Origin: Pseudarthrobacter sp. W1I19
GTDB lineage: Bacteria; Actinomycetota; Actinomycetes; Actinomycetales; Micrococcaceae
DNA length: 64,000 nt
Assembly (NCBI RefSeq): GCF_030817835.1
Contig: NZ_JAUSZR010000001.1
Coordinates: forward strand, 1,550,001-1,614,000
Direction of reading: 5' to 3'
Below the pieces are notes generated by a model. It was given only the letters and a program-made list of their open reading frames with translations. It did no database searches and had not been told where the DNA came from. Positions 1-8,536 of the stretch are shown piece by piece. Position numbers and translations under genes: made by a program. Each line of letters opens with the position of its first letter. Within the stretch, counting starts at the first letter, position 1.

Positions 1-617
1 TCATCAGCGACTTCGCCGCGGCGGCAGTCCGTGCCGTTGATGCCGGATTCGACACTGTGGAGATCCACGGGGCACACGGCTACCTGCTGCACCAGTTCCA
101 GAGCCCGCTGATCAATGCACGGACTGACGCCTGGGGCGGAGACGAAGCGGGCCGGAACAGGCTCATGCTTGCGGTGGTGGATGCGGTGCGGGATGTCATT
201 CCTGATTCGATGCCGCTGCTGCTGAGGATTTCGGCCAGCGACTGGGCTGAGGGCGGGGTGGATCTCCCCGCGTCCGTGCGCCTGGCCCGCCAGGCCGCCG
301 AACGCGGCGTGGACCTTGTGGACGTTTCCAGCGGCGGAGCGGTGGCCCACCAGCAGATCAAAGCCGGTCCCGGCTACCAGACCGGGTTCTCCGCCGCGAT
401 CCGCAGCGAGGCGGGAGTGCCCACCGGTACCGTGGGCCTGCTGACCTCCGCAGGCCAGGCCGAGCACGCCATCGCCACCGGTCAGGCCGACGGCGTTTTT
501 ATCGCCCGCGCCGCCCTGCGGGATCCGCACTGGTGGCTGCGTGCAGCCTTCGAACTGGGCCACAACATTCCGTGGGTGCCGCAGTACGAGCGCGCCGTGC
601 CCCGCAGAACCTTCTGA
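1..617 (+). CDS. NADH:flavin oxidoreductase, Old Yellow Enzyme family (YqjM/NamA type), 3' part
   Basis: The 3' part of an Old Yellow Enzyme gene; the 5' end lies before the window. The open frame runs from position 3 to the TGA at 615-617, giving 204 residues. It shows the family's EIHGAHGYLLHQF segment, followed by SPL-N-RTD-WGG and an R-x-SASDW segment, the stretch that forms the active site and FMN phosphate pocket in YqjM-like enzymes. A late HS-to-AAL segment with ARAALRDP also matches the family end. These enzymes reduce the C=C bond of enones using NADPH and FMN in the cytosol; the physiological substrate is unknown. The DUF3253 gene follows after 14 nt and is probably co-transcribed. 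Confidence 0.9.
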   Translation, partial: ISDFAAAAVRAVDAGFDTVEIHGAHGYLLHQFQSPLINARTDAWGGDEAGRNRLMLAVVDAVRDVIPDSMPLLLRISASDWAEGGVDLPASVRLARQAAERGVDLVDVSSGGAVAHQQIKAGPGYQTGFSAAIRSEAGVPTGTVGLLTSAGQAEHAIATGQADGVFIARAALRDPHWWLRAAFELGHNIPWVPQYERAVPRRTF

Positions 618-631
618 CCGGCGGGTGTGAC

Positions 632-919
632 ATGGCGGACGGGAAACGCGAAGACGCGCAGGCCCCTGATGGCAGCTTGGGCCAGCAACTCGAGGCCACC
701 ATCCTCGCGCTCCTGGCCGCCAGGGCCGCCACGTCCACCATCTGCCCTTCGGATGCAGCCCGCGCTGTTGGCGATGACACCTGGCGGGACCTGATGGAGC
801 CTGTCCGCGAAGCTGCGCGGCGGCTGGTGGACGCCGGCGAGGTGGAGATCACCCAAGGCGGGTCAGTGGTGGATCCGGCCACCGCCAAAGGTCCCATCCG
901 CATCCGCAGGAAGCCGTAG
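632..919 (+). CDS. DUF3253 domain protein (small winged-helix-like protein)
   Basis: A 95-residue protein of unknown function. The core runs from about residue 13 to the end (ILALLAARAATSTICPSDAARAV, then DLMEPVREAARRL and a VDAGEVEITQGG segment), which is the DUF3253 pattern. The helices plus a short beta wing suggest a winged-helix fold, but nothing shows DNA binding. The ATG at 632 is the only sensible start; the frame is open further upstream inside the preceding oxidoreductase gene. It is the last gene before a gap of 115 bp and probably shares a transcript with the oxidoreductase. Confidence 0.8.
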   Translation: MADGKREDAQAPDGSLGQQLEATILALLAARAATSTICPSDAARAVGDDTWRDLMEPVREAARRLVDAGEVEITQGGSVVDPATAKGPIRIRRKP

Positions 920-1022
920 GACCGGCGCGCAGGACCAAGGCGGCAGGATTGGCCGGCTTTTGGCTCCCGCGCCTGACTTTTTCTACTCCTGCAGGAGGAC
1001 CCCGCGGCCGCAGGGTGAGGAC

Positions 1023-1028
1023 TAGTCT
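1023..1028 (+). promoter_or_regulatory. -10 box TAGTCT of a leaderless promoter
   Basis: TAGTCT ends 6 nt before the ATG at 1035, so transcription should start at or next to the start codon of the ABC ATPase gene. Confidence 0.55.
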
Positions 1029-1034
1029 GGCTTC

Positions 1035-1877
1035 ATGACAGCCCAGCACCCTGATCCGGTACAGCCTTCTGGTCCGGTACAGCACCCTGAACCGGTACCG
1101 CAGCCTCCGACACAGCCAGCGCCCGTAGCGGCACTGTCCATCCGCGGGCTGGCCAAGCGCTTCGGGCAGAAGATCGCGGTGGACGGCATCAGCCTGGACG
1201 TGCCAGCCGGTTCCTTCTTCGGGATCGTAGGCCCGAACGGCGCCGGCAAGACCACCACGCTGTCGATGGCCACCGGGCTCCTCCGCCCTGACTTCGGCAC
1301 AGCCGTGGTCCACGGGGTTGACGTTTGGGCCCGGCCGCTGGAGGCCAAGCGGCTGATGGGCATCCTGCCCGACGGCGTGCGGCTGTTCGACCGGCTCACC
1401 GGTGAGCAACTGGTCACCTACGCCGGGCTGCTGCGGGGCATGGACAAGGACGTGGTGGCCAGCCGCGTGGGGGAACTGCTGGCGGCCCTGGACCTGGCCC
1501 AGGACGCGGGCACGCTGGTAGTGGACTACTCCGCCGGCATGACCAAAAAGATCGCCCTGGCCTCGGCCCTGATCCATGCGCCCCGGCTGCTGGTGCTGGA
1601 TGAACCTTTTGAGGCGGTTGATCCTGTCTCTGCCGCCAATATCCGCTCCATCCTGGACAGCTACGTAGCCTCGGGCGGGACGGTGATCGTCTCCAGCCAC
1701 GTGATGGACCTGGTGCAGCGCATGTGCGACCACGTGGCTGTGGTGGCCGCAGGGCGGCTGCTCGCGGCGGGAACCGTTGACGAGGTCCGGGCCGGGGCGT
1801 CCCTGGAGGACCGGTTCGTCCAACTGGTGGGCGGCCGCAGCCACACGGAAGGGCTGGAATGGTTGCGCACCTTCTAA
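1035..1877 (+). CDS. ABC transporter ATP-binding protein
   Basis: The ATPase subunit of a two-gene ABC exporter, 280 residues. A Pro/Gln-rich tail of about 35 residues precedes the nucleotide-binding domain. Walker A is GPNGAGKTT (about residue 69), Walker B is RLLVLDEPFEAVD, and the H-loop is IVSSHVMD. The signature motif reads YSAGM rather than LSGGQ, a divergence common in CcmA/drug-exporter type ATPases of this group. The start is set by the -10 box TAGTCT 6 nt upstream. The stop overlaps the permease start by 19 nt, so the two products are made together. Substrate unknown; the domain organisation points to export rather than uptake because no binding protein is nearby. Confidence 0.9.
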   Translation: MTAQHPDPVQPSGPVQHPEPVPQPPTQPAPVAALSIRGLAKRFGQKIAVDGISLDVPAGSFFGIVGPNGAGKTTTLSMATGLLRPDFGTAVVHGVDVWARPLEAKRLMGILPDGVRLFDRLTGEQLVTYAGLLRGMDKDVVASRVGELLAALDLAQDAGTLVVDYSAGMTKKIALASALIHAPRLLVLDEPFEAVDPVSAANIRSILDSYVASGGTVIVSSHVMDLVQRMCDHVAVVAAGRLLAAGTVDEVRAGASLEDRFVQLVGGRSHTEGLEWLRTF

Positions 1878-3430
1878 GGCTCAAACTGACGCTGCTGCGC
1901 AACGGCCTGCGCCGCAGCCCCTGGCAGCTGGTGGGAATGGCCTTCGCCGGACTGTATGCCCTGGGCGTGGTGGCCACCCTGGTGGTGGTGCTGGTGCTGC
2001 TCCGCCGCGCCGAACCCGAACTCGTGCAAACCGCCATGGTGCTCGGCGGTGCGGCGGCCATCCTGGGCTGGGGCATCATTCCGGTGGTCGCATCTGCCAC
2101 GGACATGACCCTCGACCCTGCCCGCTTCACCACCTTTGCCATCCCCATGAACCAGATGCTTGCAGGGCTGGCGCTGGGCGGGCTGATCGGTATTCCCGGG
2201 CTGGCCACAACACTGGTGGCACTGGCCACGGTAGTCACCTGGTCCCGCGGCGTGCTGCCAGCGCTCGCAGCCCTCGTAGGGGCAGTGCTGGGAGTACTGA
2301 CCTGCATTGTGCTGTCCAAGGTGGTCACCACGGCAACTGCGAGCCTCGCCGCATCCCGGCGCTTCAAGGACGTCAGCGCCATCGCCTTTATGGTGCCCCT
2401 GGTCCTCCTTGGCCCGATCGTAGCGGGAGTCAGCCGCGGAATTTCGGCCTCGACAGGCTTCCTGCCGGAGTTTGCGCAGGCAATGTCCTGGACTCCGCTC
2501 GGTGCCCCCTGGTCCATTGCCGGGGACATCGCTGCAGGGCGCCCGGGACAAGCCATCCTGAAGTTGCTCATTTCCGTTGCGGTCCTGGCCGGACTCGCCT
2601 GGTGCTGGAAGCTGCTGCTGGAGCGGGCCCTCGTCAATCCCCCGTATTCGGGCAGCGGCAAGCGCAAGGGCGGAAAGCTGGGCCTGTTCGGGCTCCTGCC
2701 CGCTGTTCCTGCCGGCGCCGTGATGGCCCGGTCCCTCACGTACTGGATCCGCGATCCGCGCTACTCCGGCTCACTCATTGTGGTACCGCTGCTCCCCGTG
2801 CTTCTGGTGTTCCAGGGCAGCCAGACCGGAGACTTCAGCACGCTTGCCTTCCTGGCGCCCCTGACGGCGTTTATCCTGGCCTGGTCCATCTCCGCCGATG
2901 TCTCCTATGACAACACGGCCTTCGCGCTGCACCTGGCCAGCGGCGTCCGGGGTGTGGACGACAGGCTGGGCCGGGCGCTCGCCTGCCTGGCCTTCGCCTT
3001 GCCGGTTGTCCTGGCGTTTGCCATTGGCCACGCTGCTTTCACCGGGCAGTGGGCTTCCCTTCCGGGCCAGCTGGGGTTGAGCCTGGGAATCCTCTTTACG
3101 GGGCTGGGACTGTCCTCCGTGGTGTCTGCCCGGTACACGGTGGCCGTTCCGCTGCCGGGGGACAGCCCCTTCAAGAAGCCGCCCGGGAACGTGGGCCAAA
3201 CCCTCGCAGTGCAGTTCGCCGGCATGGGGATTCTGTTTGTCCTGGTCCTGCCCGAGGCGGCGTTGCTCATCGCCCAGCTGGTTACGGGCAACAGCCTGTT
3301 CGGCTGGCTCAACCTGGCTGCGGGGCTCCTGCTGGGGCTTGCGCTTCTTGTCACCGGCGTGCGGCTGGGCGGGAAATGGCTGGACGCCCGCGGCCCGGAG
3401 CTGCTGGCCCAGGTCACCGTCAACCGCTGA
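1859..3430 (+). CDS. ABC transporter permease (exporter-type membrane subunit)
   Basis: A 523-residue, very hydrophobic protein with roughly a dozen predicted membrane segments, for example LVGMAFAGLYALGVVATLVV near the N-terminus. It starts inside the 3' end of the ATPase gene with a GGAAGGG ribosome site, so it is translationally coupled. A cytoplasmic KRKGGKLG loop sits near residue 265. There is no recognisable substrate-binding domain. It resembles large single-chain permeases that work as dimers with an ATPase such as the neighbouring one; the substrate cannot be read from the sequence. Confidence 0.85.
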   Translation: MVAHLLRLKLTLLRNGLRRSPWQLVGMAFAGLYALGVVATLVVVLVLLRRAEPELVQTAMVLGGAAAILGWGIIPVVASATDMTLDPARFTTFAIPMNQMLAGLALGGLIGIPGLATTLVALATVVTWSRGVLPALAALVGAVLGVLTCIVLSKVVTTATASLAASRRFKDVSAIAFMVPLVLLGPIVAGVSRGISASTGFLPEFAQAMSWTPLGAPWSIAGDIAAGRPGQAILKLLISVAVLAGLAWCWKLLLERALVNPPYSGSGKRKGGKLGLFGLLPAVPAGAVMARSLTYWIRDPRYSGSLIVVPLLPVLLVFQGSQTGDFSTLAFLAPLTAFILAWSISADVSYDNTAFALHLASGVRGVDDRLGRALACLAFALPVVLAFAIGHAAFTGQWASLPGQLGLSLGILFTGLGLSSVVSARYTVAVPLPGDSPFKKPPGNVGQTLAVQFAGMGILFVLVLPEAALLIAQLVTGNSLFGWLNLAAGLLLGLALLVTGVRLGGKWLDARGPELLAQVTVNR

Positions 3431-3451
3431 ACAGACCCTGGAAGGAACAAG

Positions 3452-4234
3452 ATGGAAGTTGTCATCCTCAACGGCAGCAAGCAGATCGGCAAGCTTGCAG
3501 CTGACGCCATCGAGGAGCTGCTCCGGCACAAGCCGGACGCTGTCCTCGGCCTGGCCACCGGGTCCTCGCCGTTGCCCATCTACGATGAGCTGGCGGCCCG
3601 CCACGACCGGGACGGCCTGGACTTCAGCCGGGCGCACGGGTTTTCCCTGGACGAATACGTTGGCCTTCCCGCAGGCCACCCGGAATCCTACCGCGAGGTG
3701 ATCCGGCGCGAGTTCACTGACCGGGTGAACATCTCCCCGGAGAACGTCCACGGTCCTGACGGCACGGCCACAGACATTCCCGCCGCCTGCCGGGCGTACG
3801 AGGAGTCCATCGCTGCAGCGGGCGGCATCGACCTGCAGCTCCTGGGCGTGGGCACCGACGGCCACATCGGGTTCAATGAACCCGGATCCTCCTTCGCCTC
3901 CCGCAGCCGGATAAAGAGCCTCATCGAACAGACACGCCGGGACAACGCCCGGTTCTTCAACAGCCTGGCCGAAGTCCCGCACCACGTCCTCACCCAGGGG
4001 CTGGGCACCATCATGGAAGCAAGGCATGTGATCCTGGTGGCAACGGGAGCACAAAAGGCGCAGGCAGTGCGGGAATTTGTTGAAGGACCGGTGGCCGCCA
4101 TCTGCCCGGCATCGGTACTGCAGTTCCATCCCCACGCCACCGTCCTGCTGGACGAGGCAGCCGCCTCGGCCCTGAAACTGGCGGATTTTTACCGCCACAC
4201 CTATGACAACAAACCCGACTGGCAGGGCCTCTGA
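3452..4234 (+). CDS. nagB: glucosamine-6-phosphate deaminase
   Basis: Converts glucosamine 6-phosphate to fructose 6-phosphate and ammonia, feeding amino sugars into glycolysis. At 260 residues it has the normal family length. Visible family motifs are LATGSSPLPIYDEL (phosphate-binding turn), FSLDEYVGL with the catalytic Asp, and LLGVGTDGHIGFNEPG with the catalytic Asp-His. The ATG at 3452 is preceded by a GGAAGGAA ribosome site. It follows the ABC permease by 21 nt and may be co-transcribed, but no other amino-sugar gene is nearby. Confidence 0.96.
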   Translation: MEVVILNGSKQIGKLAADAIEELLRHKPDAVLGLATGSSPLPIYDELAARHDRDGLDFSRAHGFSLDEYVGLPAGHPESYREVIRREFTDRVNISPENVHGPDGTATDIPAACRAYEESIAAAGGIDLQLLGVGTDGHIGFNEPGSSFASRSRIKSLIEQTRRDNARFFNSLAEVPHHVLTQGLGTIMEARHVILVATGAQKAQAVREFVEGPVAAICPASVLQFHPHATVLLDEAAASALKLADFYRHTYDNKPDWQGL

Positions 4235-4339
4235 CCGCAGGCCGGCGGGCAGGGTGACCGGGATAAAAGTACGACGGCGGCAGGTCCCGGGCGGCGCGGC
4301 CGGAGCCTCCGGCGTCGAACCTCCAGCTGCCGGAACGGC

Positions 4340-4345
4340 TAAGAT
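4340..4345 (+). promoter_or_regulatory. -10 box TAAGAT of a leaderless promoter
   Basis: TAAGAT ends 7 nt before the ATG at 4353. This picks 4353 over the in-frame ATGs at 4344 and 4362. Confidence 0.5.
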
Positions 4346-4352
4346 GGATCGC

Positions 4353-4685
4353 ATGACTAGCATGACGGACCCTCTCGAGAACGACCCGATGCGTGAGCTT
4401 TCCGGGGCTGGATCGTCCACAGCCACCATTGAGCGCGAGGAATTGCGCCAGGAAGTGGAGCCCGGGGACCGGGAGCGCTTTTCGCACTATGTGCGCAAGG
4501 AAAAGATCATGGAGTCCGCGCTGACGGGGGAGCCAGTCATTGCCCTGTGCGGCAAGGTCTGGACGCCGGGCAGGGATCCGCAGAAGTTCCCGGTGTGCCC
4601 CATGTGCAAAGAGGTCTATGACGGCCTCCGCCCGGGCAACGACGGCGGCAAGGGTCCCGGAGGGGACTCAGGCAACAACAAGTAG
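4353..4685 (+). CDS. DUF3039 domain protein, putative zinc ribbon
   Basis: A 110-residue protein of unknown function, conserved in Actinobacteria. An acidic N-terminal region of about 40 residues leads into a core with His45, Cys66, Cys82 and Cys85. The spacing C-x15-C-x2-C looks like a zinc ribbon. The C-terminal 20 residues are Gly/Asn-rich and likely disordered. The start is chosen from the -10 box TAAGAT, which would make the mRNA leaderless. Its TAG stop shares one base with the GTG start of the helicase gene, so the two are translationally coupled and probably act together on nucleic acid. Confidence 0.85.
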   Translation: MTSMTDPLENDPMRELSGAGSSTATIEREELRQEVEPGDRERFSHYVRKEKIMESALTGEPVIALCGKVWTPGRDPQKFPVCPMCKEVYDGLRPGNDGGKGPGGDSGNNK

Positions 4686-6466
4686 TGACGGAGACGCTCT
4701 TTGGCGGCCCCACCCTGCCTCCGGCTTATCCGGAACGTGCAGCCTGGGGAACCGCCCCGAAACTCCGTGCCTGGCAGCAGGAAGCGCTGGACCTCTACCT
4801 GAGGGCGAGTCCGCGGGACTTCCTGGCGGTAGCTACTCCCGGTGCCGGTAAAACCACCTTCGCGCTGCGGATCGCATCCACGCTCATTGACTCCGGTGCC
4901 GTAAACCGGGTGACAATTGTGGCGCCCACCGACCACCTGAAGCGCCAGTGGGCGGACGCGGCAGCCAAGGTTGGCATCGCCATCGACCCCAACTTCAAGA
5001 ACTCGGACGGCCAGCACGGCCGCGGCTTCATAGGTGTGGCCGTCACGTATGCCCAGGTGGCCAGCAAGCCCCTGCTGCACCGGGCCAAAACGGAGGCGGC
5101 GCGGACCCTGGTGATCCTGGACGAAATCCACCACGGGGGCGAGGCCCTGTCCTGGGGCGACGGGTTGCGGGAGGCGTTCGACCCCGCGGTCCGGCGGCTG
5201 TCCCTGACGGGCACCCCGTTCCGTTCCGACACCTCACCCATCCCCTTCGTCGAATACGCCGAAGACCGGGACGGCATCCGCCGCTCAAAAGCTGATTACA
5301 CCTACGGCTACGGCAACGCCCTGCGGGACCACGTGGTGCGTCCGGTGATGTTTATGGCCTACTCCGGGCAGATGCGCTGGCGCACCAGTGCCGGTGAGGA
5401 AATGGCTGCCTCGCTCGGTGAAGCCGCGGTCACCAAGGACATCACGTCCCATGCCTGGCGGACCGCGCTGAACCCGGCCGGTGAGTGGATTCCGGCCGTC
5501 CTGGCCGGTGCGGACAAACGGCTCAGTGAAGTGCGGCGGACCGTGCCCGACGCCGGCGGCCTGGTCATTGCCACCGACCACGAGGACGCTCGGGCCTACG
5601 CCGGACAGCTGAAAAGGATCACGGGGCAGTCGCCCACCGTCATTCTGTCCGATGATGCGAAGGCCTCCAGCAAGATCGAGGAGTTTTCGGCCGGGGACCA
5701 GCGCTGGATGGTGGCCGTCCGCATGGTGTCCGAAGGCGTGGACGTTCCGCGTCTTTCTGTCGGCGTCTACGCCACATCCACTTCCACGCCGCTGTTTTTC
5801 GCCCAGGCCGTGGGCCGCTTCGTGCGTGCCCGCAAAAGGGGAGAGACGGCGTCGGTCTTCCTGCCGTCGGTCCCGCAGCTGATGGCCCTGGCCAACTCCA
5901 TGGAAATGGAACGTGATCACGCCCTGGACCGGCCGGAGAAGGAGGACGGGGACGGGCTCTTCAACCCCGAAGACTCGCTCATGGACGAGGCCAACCGCGA
6001 GGAGAAGGCCTCCGACAGCCTGACCAAGGGCAAGTTCGAGGCACTGGACTCCCAGGCGTCCTTCGACCGTGTGCTGTTCGACGGCGGCGAGTTCGGAACC
6101 GGCGGCGAGGTTGGCTCCGAGGACGAACTGGACTTCCTGGGCATTCCCGGGCTGCTGGATGCCGAACAGGTGGGCACCCTCCTGCGGCAGCGCCAGCATG
6201 AACAGCTCAACCGCAAGAACCGGAAGGCTCCCGCGGCTGCCCAGGCTCCGGCACCGGCTGTCCCGGACCACCGGCTGCTGATGGACCTCCGGAACGAGCT
6301 GGCCAAAAACGTGGCCGCCTGGTCAGCCCGGACCGGTACGCCGCACGGTGTGGTGCATACCAAGCTGCGCACGGTGTGCGGCGGTCCGCCCGTTGCCCAG
6401 GCGAACGAGGAACAGCTTCAGTCACGCCTGCGGAAGCTCCAGGACTGGTTCGTCGGCAGGAAATGA
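4685..6466 (+). CDS. DEAD/DEAH-box helicase, superfamily 2
   Basis: A 593-residue SF2 helicase. Walker A is ATPGAGKTT (Lys56), motif II is DEIHH (146-150), motif III is SLTGTPFR (about 172), and motif VI is QAVGRFVRARK. The core ends near residue 400. It is followed by an acidic linker and a charged C-terminal region of about 190 residues without a recognised domain. The motif layout is closest to XPB/Ssl2-like or restriction-type helicases. It begins with GTG on the last base of the DUF3039 stop codon. A perfect 18-bp hairpin ends the transcript. Confidence 0.9.
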   Translation: MTETLFGGPTLPPAYPERAAWGTAPKLRAWQQEALDLYLRASPRDFLAVATPGAGKTTFALRIASTLIDSGAVNRVTIVAPTDHLKRQWADAAAKVGIAIDPNFKNSDGQHGRGFIGVAVTYAQVASKPLLHRAKTEAARTLVILDEIHHGGEALSWGDGLREAFDPAVRRLSLTGTPFRSDTSPIPFVEYAEDRDGIRRSKADYTYGYGNALRDHVVRPVMFMAYSGQMRWRTSAGEEMAASLGEAAVTKDITSHAWRTALNPAGEWIPAVLAGADKRLSEVRRTVPDAGGLVIATDHEDARAYAGQLKRITGQSPTVILSDDAKASSKIEEFSAGDQRWMVAVRMVSEGVDVPRLSVGVYATSTSTPLFFAQAVGRFVRARKRGETASVFLPSVPQLMALANSMEMERDHALDRPEKEDGDGLFNPEDSLMDEANREEKASDSLTKGKFEALDSQASFDRVLFDGGEFGTGGEVGSEDELDFLGIPGLLDAEQVGTLLRQRQHEQLNRKNRKAPAAAQAPAPAVPDHRLLMDLRNELAKNVAAWSARTGTPHGVVHTKLRTVCGGPPVAQANEEQLQSRLRKLQDWFVGRK

Positions 6467-6479
6467 CAGTGTTTGGCGA

Positions 6480-6518
6480 ACAGAAGAGGCCCGGTGCACA
6501 GCACCGGGCCTCTTCTGT
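6480..6518 (+). terminator. bidirectional terminator hairpin
   Basis: Perfect 18-bp stem (6480-6497 with 6501-6518) and a 3-nt loop, between the convergent helicase and pncA genes. There is no clear U-tract on either strand. Confidence 0.75.
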
Positions 6519-6544
6519 AGTTGCAGTTCCGTAGCTGCGGGCGG

Positions 6545-7183
6545 TCAGGCGACGTCCACGCCGCCGAGTTCCAGTTCTGTGACGGTTTCCTCCAGGTCAT
6601 CGGCAATTCCCGCTGTGAGGGAGCGGATGACCGTGACGGAATAGCCTGCCTGTACGGCGTCCAGCGAGGTGGCCTTGACGCAATAGTCCGTGGCGATGCC
6701 CACCACCACAACCTCCTCGACCTCGTTGCTCTGCAGCCAGTCGTCCAGGCCGATCGCGTCTTCGTCCGGGGCGAACCGGTCAGCGTCGCCGGAACCGGGC
6801 AGCGCGCCCGGCTGCCGTTCACCGGTGGGCACGGCGTCCTCGGGAGCCAGCAGCCCCTCAAAACCGGAGTAGGCGGCGGCGAACTGCCCTTTCTGGAAGT
6901 AGGCCTCGATGTATTCGGTGTCCAGGTCCGGGTGGAGCTCGGCTCCGCGGGTCCCGGCAACGCAGTGCGGCGGCCAACTGTCAACGAAGTCAGGGGTTTC
7001 GGAGAAGTGGCCGCCGGGATTGATGTGCCAGTCCTGGGTGGCCACGATGTGGTCGAACTCGTTGTGGTGCGCGTCCACGTATTCGCTGATGGCGCCGGCC
7101 ACGTCCGCGCCGCCGGCAACGGCCAGGGAGCCGCCTTCGCAGAAATCGTTCTGGACGTCGACGATGATCAGGGCCCGGGACAT
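6545..7183 (-). CDS. pncA: nicotinamidase
   Basis: Hydrolyses nicotinamide to nicotinate, the first step of NAD salvage through the Preiss-Handler route. At 212 residues it is a full-length isochorismatase-fold enzyme. The catalytic triad is visible as Asp9 (VDVQNDF), Lys98 (FQKGQF) and Cys168 (ATDYCVK). The metal site is Asp51, His53, His59 with His73 nearby. The ATG has a strong GAGGAG ribosome site and lies 9 nt after the pncB stop, so pncB and pncA form one operon. No NrtR-like palindrome is seen in front of this operon. Confidence 0.96.
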   Translation of the reverse strand: MSRALIIVDVQNDFCEGGSLAVAGGADVAGAISEYVDAHHNEFDHIVATQDWHINPGGHFSETPDFVDSWPPHCVAGTRGAELHPDLDTEYIEAYFQKGQFAAAYSGFEGLLAPEDAVPTGERQPGALPGSGDADRFAPDEDAIGLDDWLQSNEVEEVVVVGIATDYCVKATSLDAVQAGYSVTVIRSLTAGIADDLEETVTELELGGVDVA

Positions 7184-7192
7184 CAGTTCTCC

Positions 7193-8521
7193 TCAGTTTT
7201 CTTCATAGTGAGTGGGAATGGCTGCTTCCCCGCGCTGGAGGCGGTTGACCACGGCGGGCAGTTCGGCCATGGTTTCGGCGTGCCGGCGGCGGGCCCGGAC
7301 CACGCCCTCATGGCCGGTCCAGCCCGGCATCAGTTCGCCGTTCTTCATGAACTGCTGCAGCAGCGGGCGGTCGTTACCGTCGTCCTCCGGCCGGTGGCCC
7401 ACGCCCACCACCTCGGCGGTGGCAATGCCCCGTTCGTCCAGTTTCCGCAGGGCGTACTTCCGGCCGCCCACGCTGGCCTTGTTCTTGGCGGCCTTGGCCA
7501 CGGAAACGAAGTTGCCGTCGCCGTCCGTGCGGCTGACCAGCTTGTAGACCATGCTGGCAGTGGGTGCTCCGGACCCGGTCACCAGAGAGGTTCCCACCCC
7601 GTAGGAGTCCACGGGCGCGGACTGCAGCGCGGCAATGGCGAATTCGTCCAGGTCCGAGGTGACCACGATCTTGGTGTTCTCGTTGCCCAGCTGGTCCAGG
7701 AGCTGGCGGACCCACTGGGCCTGCGCCACGAGGTCGCCCGAATCAAGCCGGACGGCGCCAAGGCGTGGACCGGCCAGGTCTACGGCCGCACGCACGGCCG
7801 TTTCGACGTCGTACGTGTCCACCAGGAGGGACGTGCCCTCGCCGAGGGAGGCAATCTGTGCCTCGAAAGCATCCCGCTCCGTATCGTGCAGGAGGGTGAA
7901 CGAGTGTGCGGCGGTGCCCACTGTCTTAACCCCGTACCGGATGCCCGCCTCGAGGTTGGACGTGCTGTCGAAACCGGCAATGATGGCTGCCCTGGCGGAT
8001 GCGGTGGCGGCCTCCTCGTGGGTGCGCCGGGAACCCATCTCGATGCAGGGGCGGCCGCCGGCAGCACTGACCATCCGGGATGCGGCGGAGGCGATGGCGC
8101 TGTCGTGGTTGAGGACCGAGAGCAGGTAGGTCTCCAGCATGCAGGCCTCGGCGAAGGTGGACTCGACGATGAGGATGGGGGAGTACGGGAAGTAGGCCTC
8201 GCCCTCGGGGTAGCCCCAGATATCTCCGGAGAAACGGTAGGACGCCAGGTACTCCAGCGTTTCCTCGTTCACCACCTTGGTGCGGGACAGGAAGTCCAGT
8301 TCCGCCTCCCCGAAGCGGAAGTTCGCGATGCCCTCCAGCAGCCGGCCGGTGCCTGCCACGATGCCGTACCGCCGGCCGTCCGGGAGCCGCCGGGCAAAGG
8401 CCTCAAAGATGGACTTCCGGTGCGCGGCGCCCGAATGAAGCGACGCCTGCAGCATGGTCAGCTCGTAATGGTCAGTGTAAAAGGACGTGCGGGGATGGTC
8501 CCAGCCGGCTGAGGTGCTCAC
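7193..8521 (-). CDS. pncB: nicotinate phosphoribosyltransferase
   Basis: Joins nicotinate and PRPP to give nicotinate mononucleotide in NAD salvage. The product is 442 residues, the usual length. Family segments include SFYTDHYELTM at the N-terminus, GTAAHSF with the His that is phosphorylated in this family, AVRLDSGDL and the PRPP-binding VTSDLDEF. The GTG at 8521 is chosen because TAGAGT lies 7 nt upstream of it, giving a leaderless mRNA. A longer frame reaches 8656 but would translate the intergenic 59-bp repeats. It is the first gene of the pncBA operon and divergent from clpS. Confidence 0.95.
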   Translation of the reverse strand: MSTSAGWDHPRTSFYTDHYELTMLQASLHSGAAHRKSIFEAFARRLPDGRRYGIVAGTGRLLEGIANFRFGEAELDFLSRTKVVNEETLEYLASYRFSGDIWGYPEGEAYFPYSPILIVESTFAEACMLETYLLSVLNHDSAIASAASRMVSAAGGRPCIEMGSRRTHEEAATASARAAIIAGFDSTSNLEAGIRYGVKTVGTAAHSFTLLHDTERDAFEAQIASLGEGTSLLVDTYDVETAVRAAVDLAGPRLGAVRLDSGDLVAQAQWVRQLLDQLGNENTKIVVTSDLDEFAIAALQSAPVDSYGVGTSLVTGSGAPTASMVYKLVSRTDGDGNFVSVAKAAKNKASVGGRKYALRKLDERGIATAEVVGVGHRPEDDGNDRPLLQQFMKNGELMPGWTGHEGVVRARRRHAETMAELPAVVNRLQRGEAAIPTHYEEN

Positions 8522-8528
8522 GGAAGTC

Positions 8529-8534
8529 ACTCTA
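8529..8534 (-). promoter_or_regulatory. -10 box TAGAGT of the leaderless pncB promoter
   Basis: On the minus strand TAGAGT ends 7 nt before the GTG at 8521. It overlaps the longer, unlikely N-terminal extension of the frame. Confidence 0.55.
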
Positions 8535-8536
8535 GT

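Noticed and set aside
2771..4429. Minus-strand frame of 552 codons over the ABC permease and nagB
   Set aside because: Shadow of two well-supported genes; no ribosome site or homologous motif.
6521..8512. Plus-strand frame of 663 codons across pncA and pncB
   Set aside because: It runs antisense through two clear enzyme genes, has low-complexity Gly/His/Val composition and no family motif; a shadow frame of GC-rich coding DNA.
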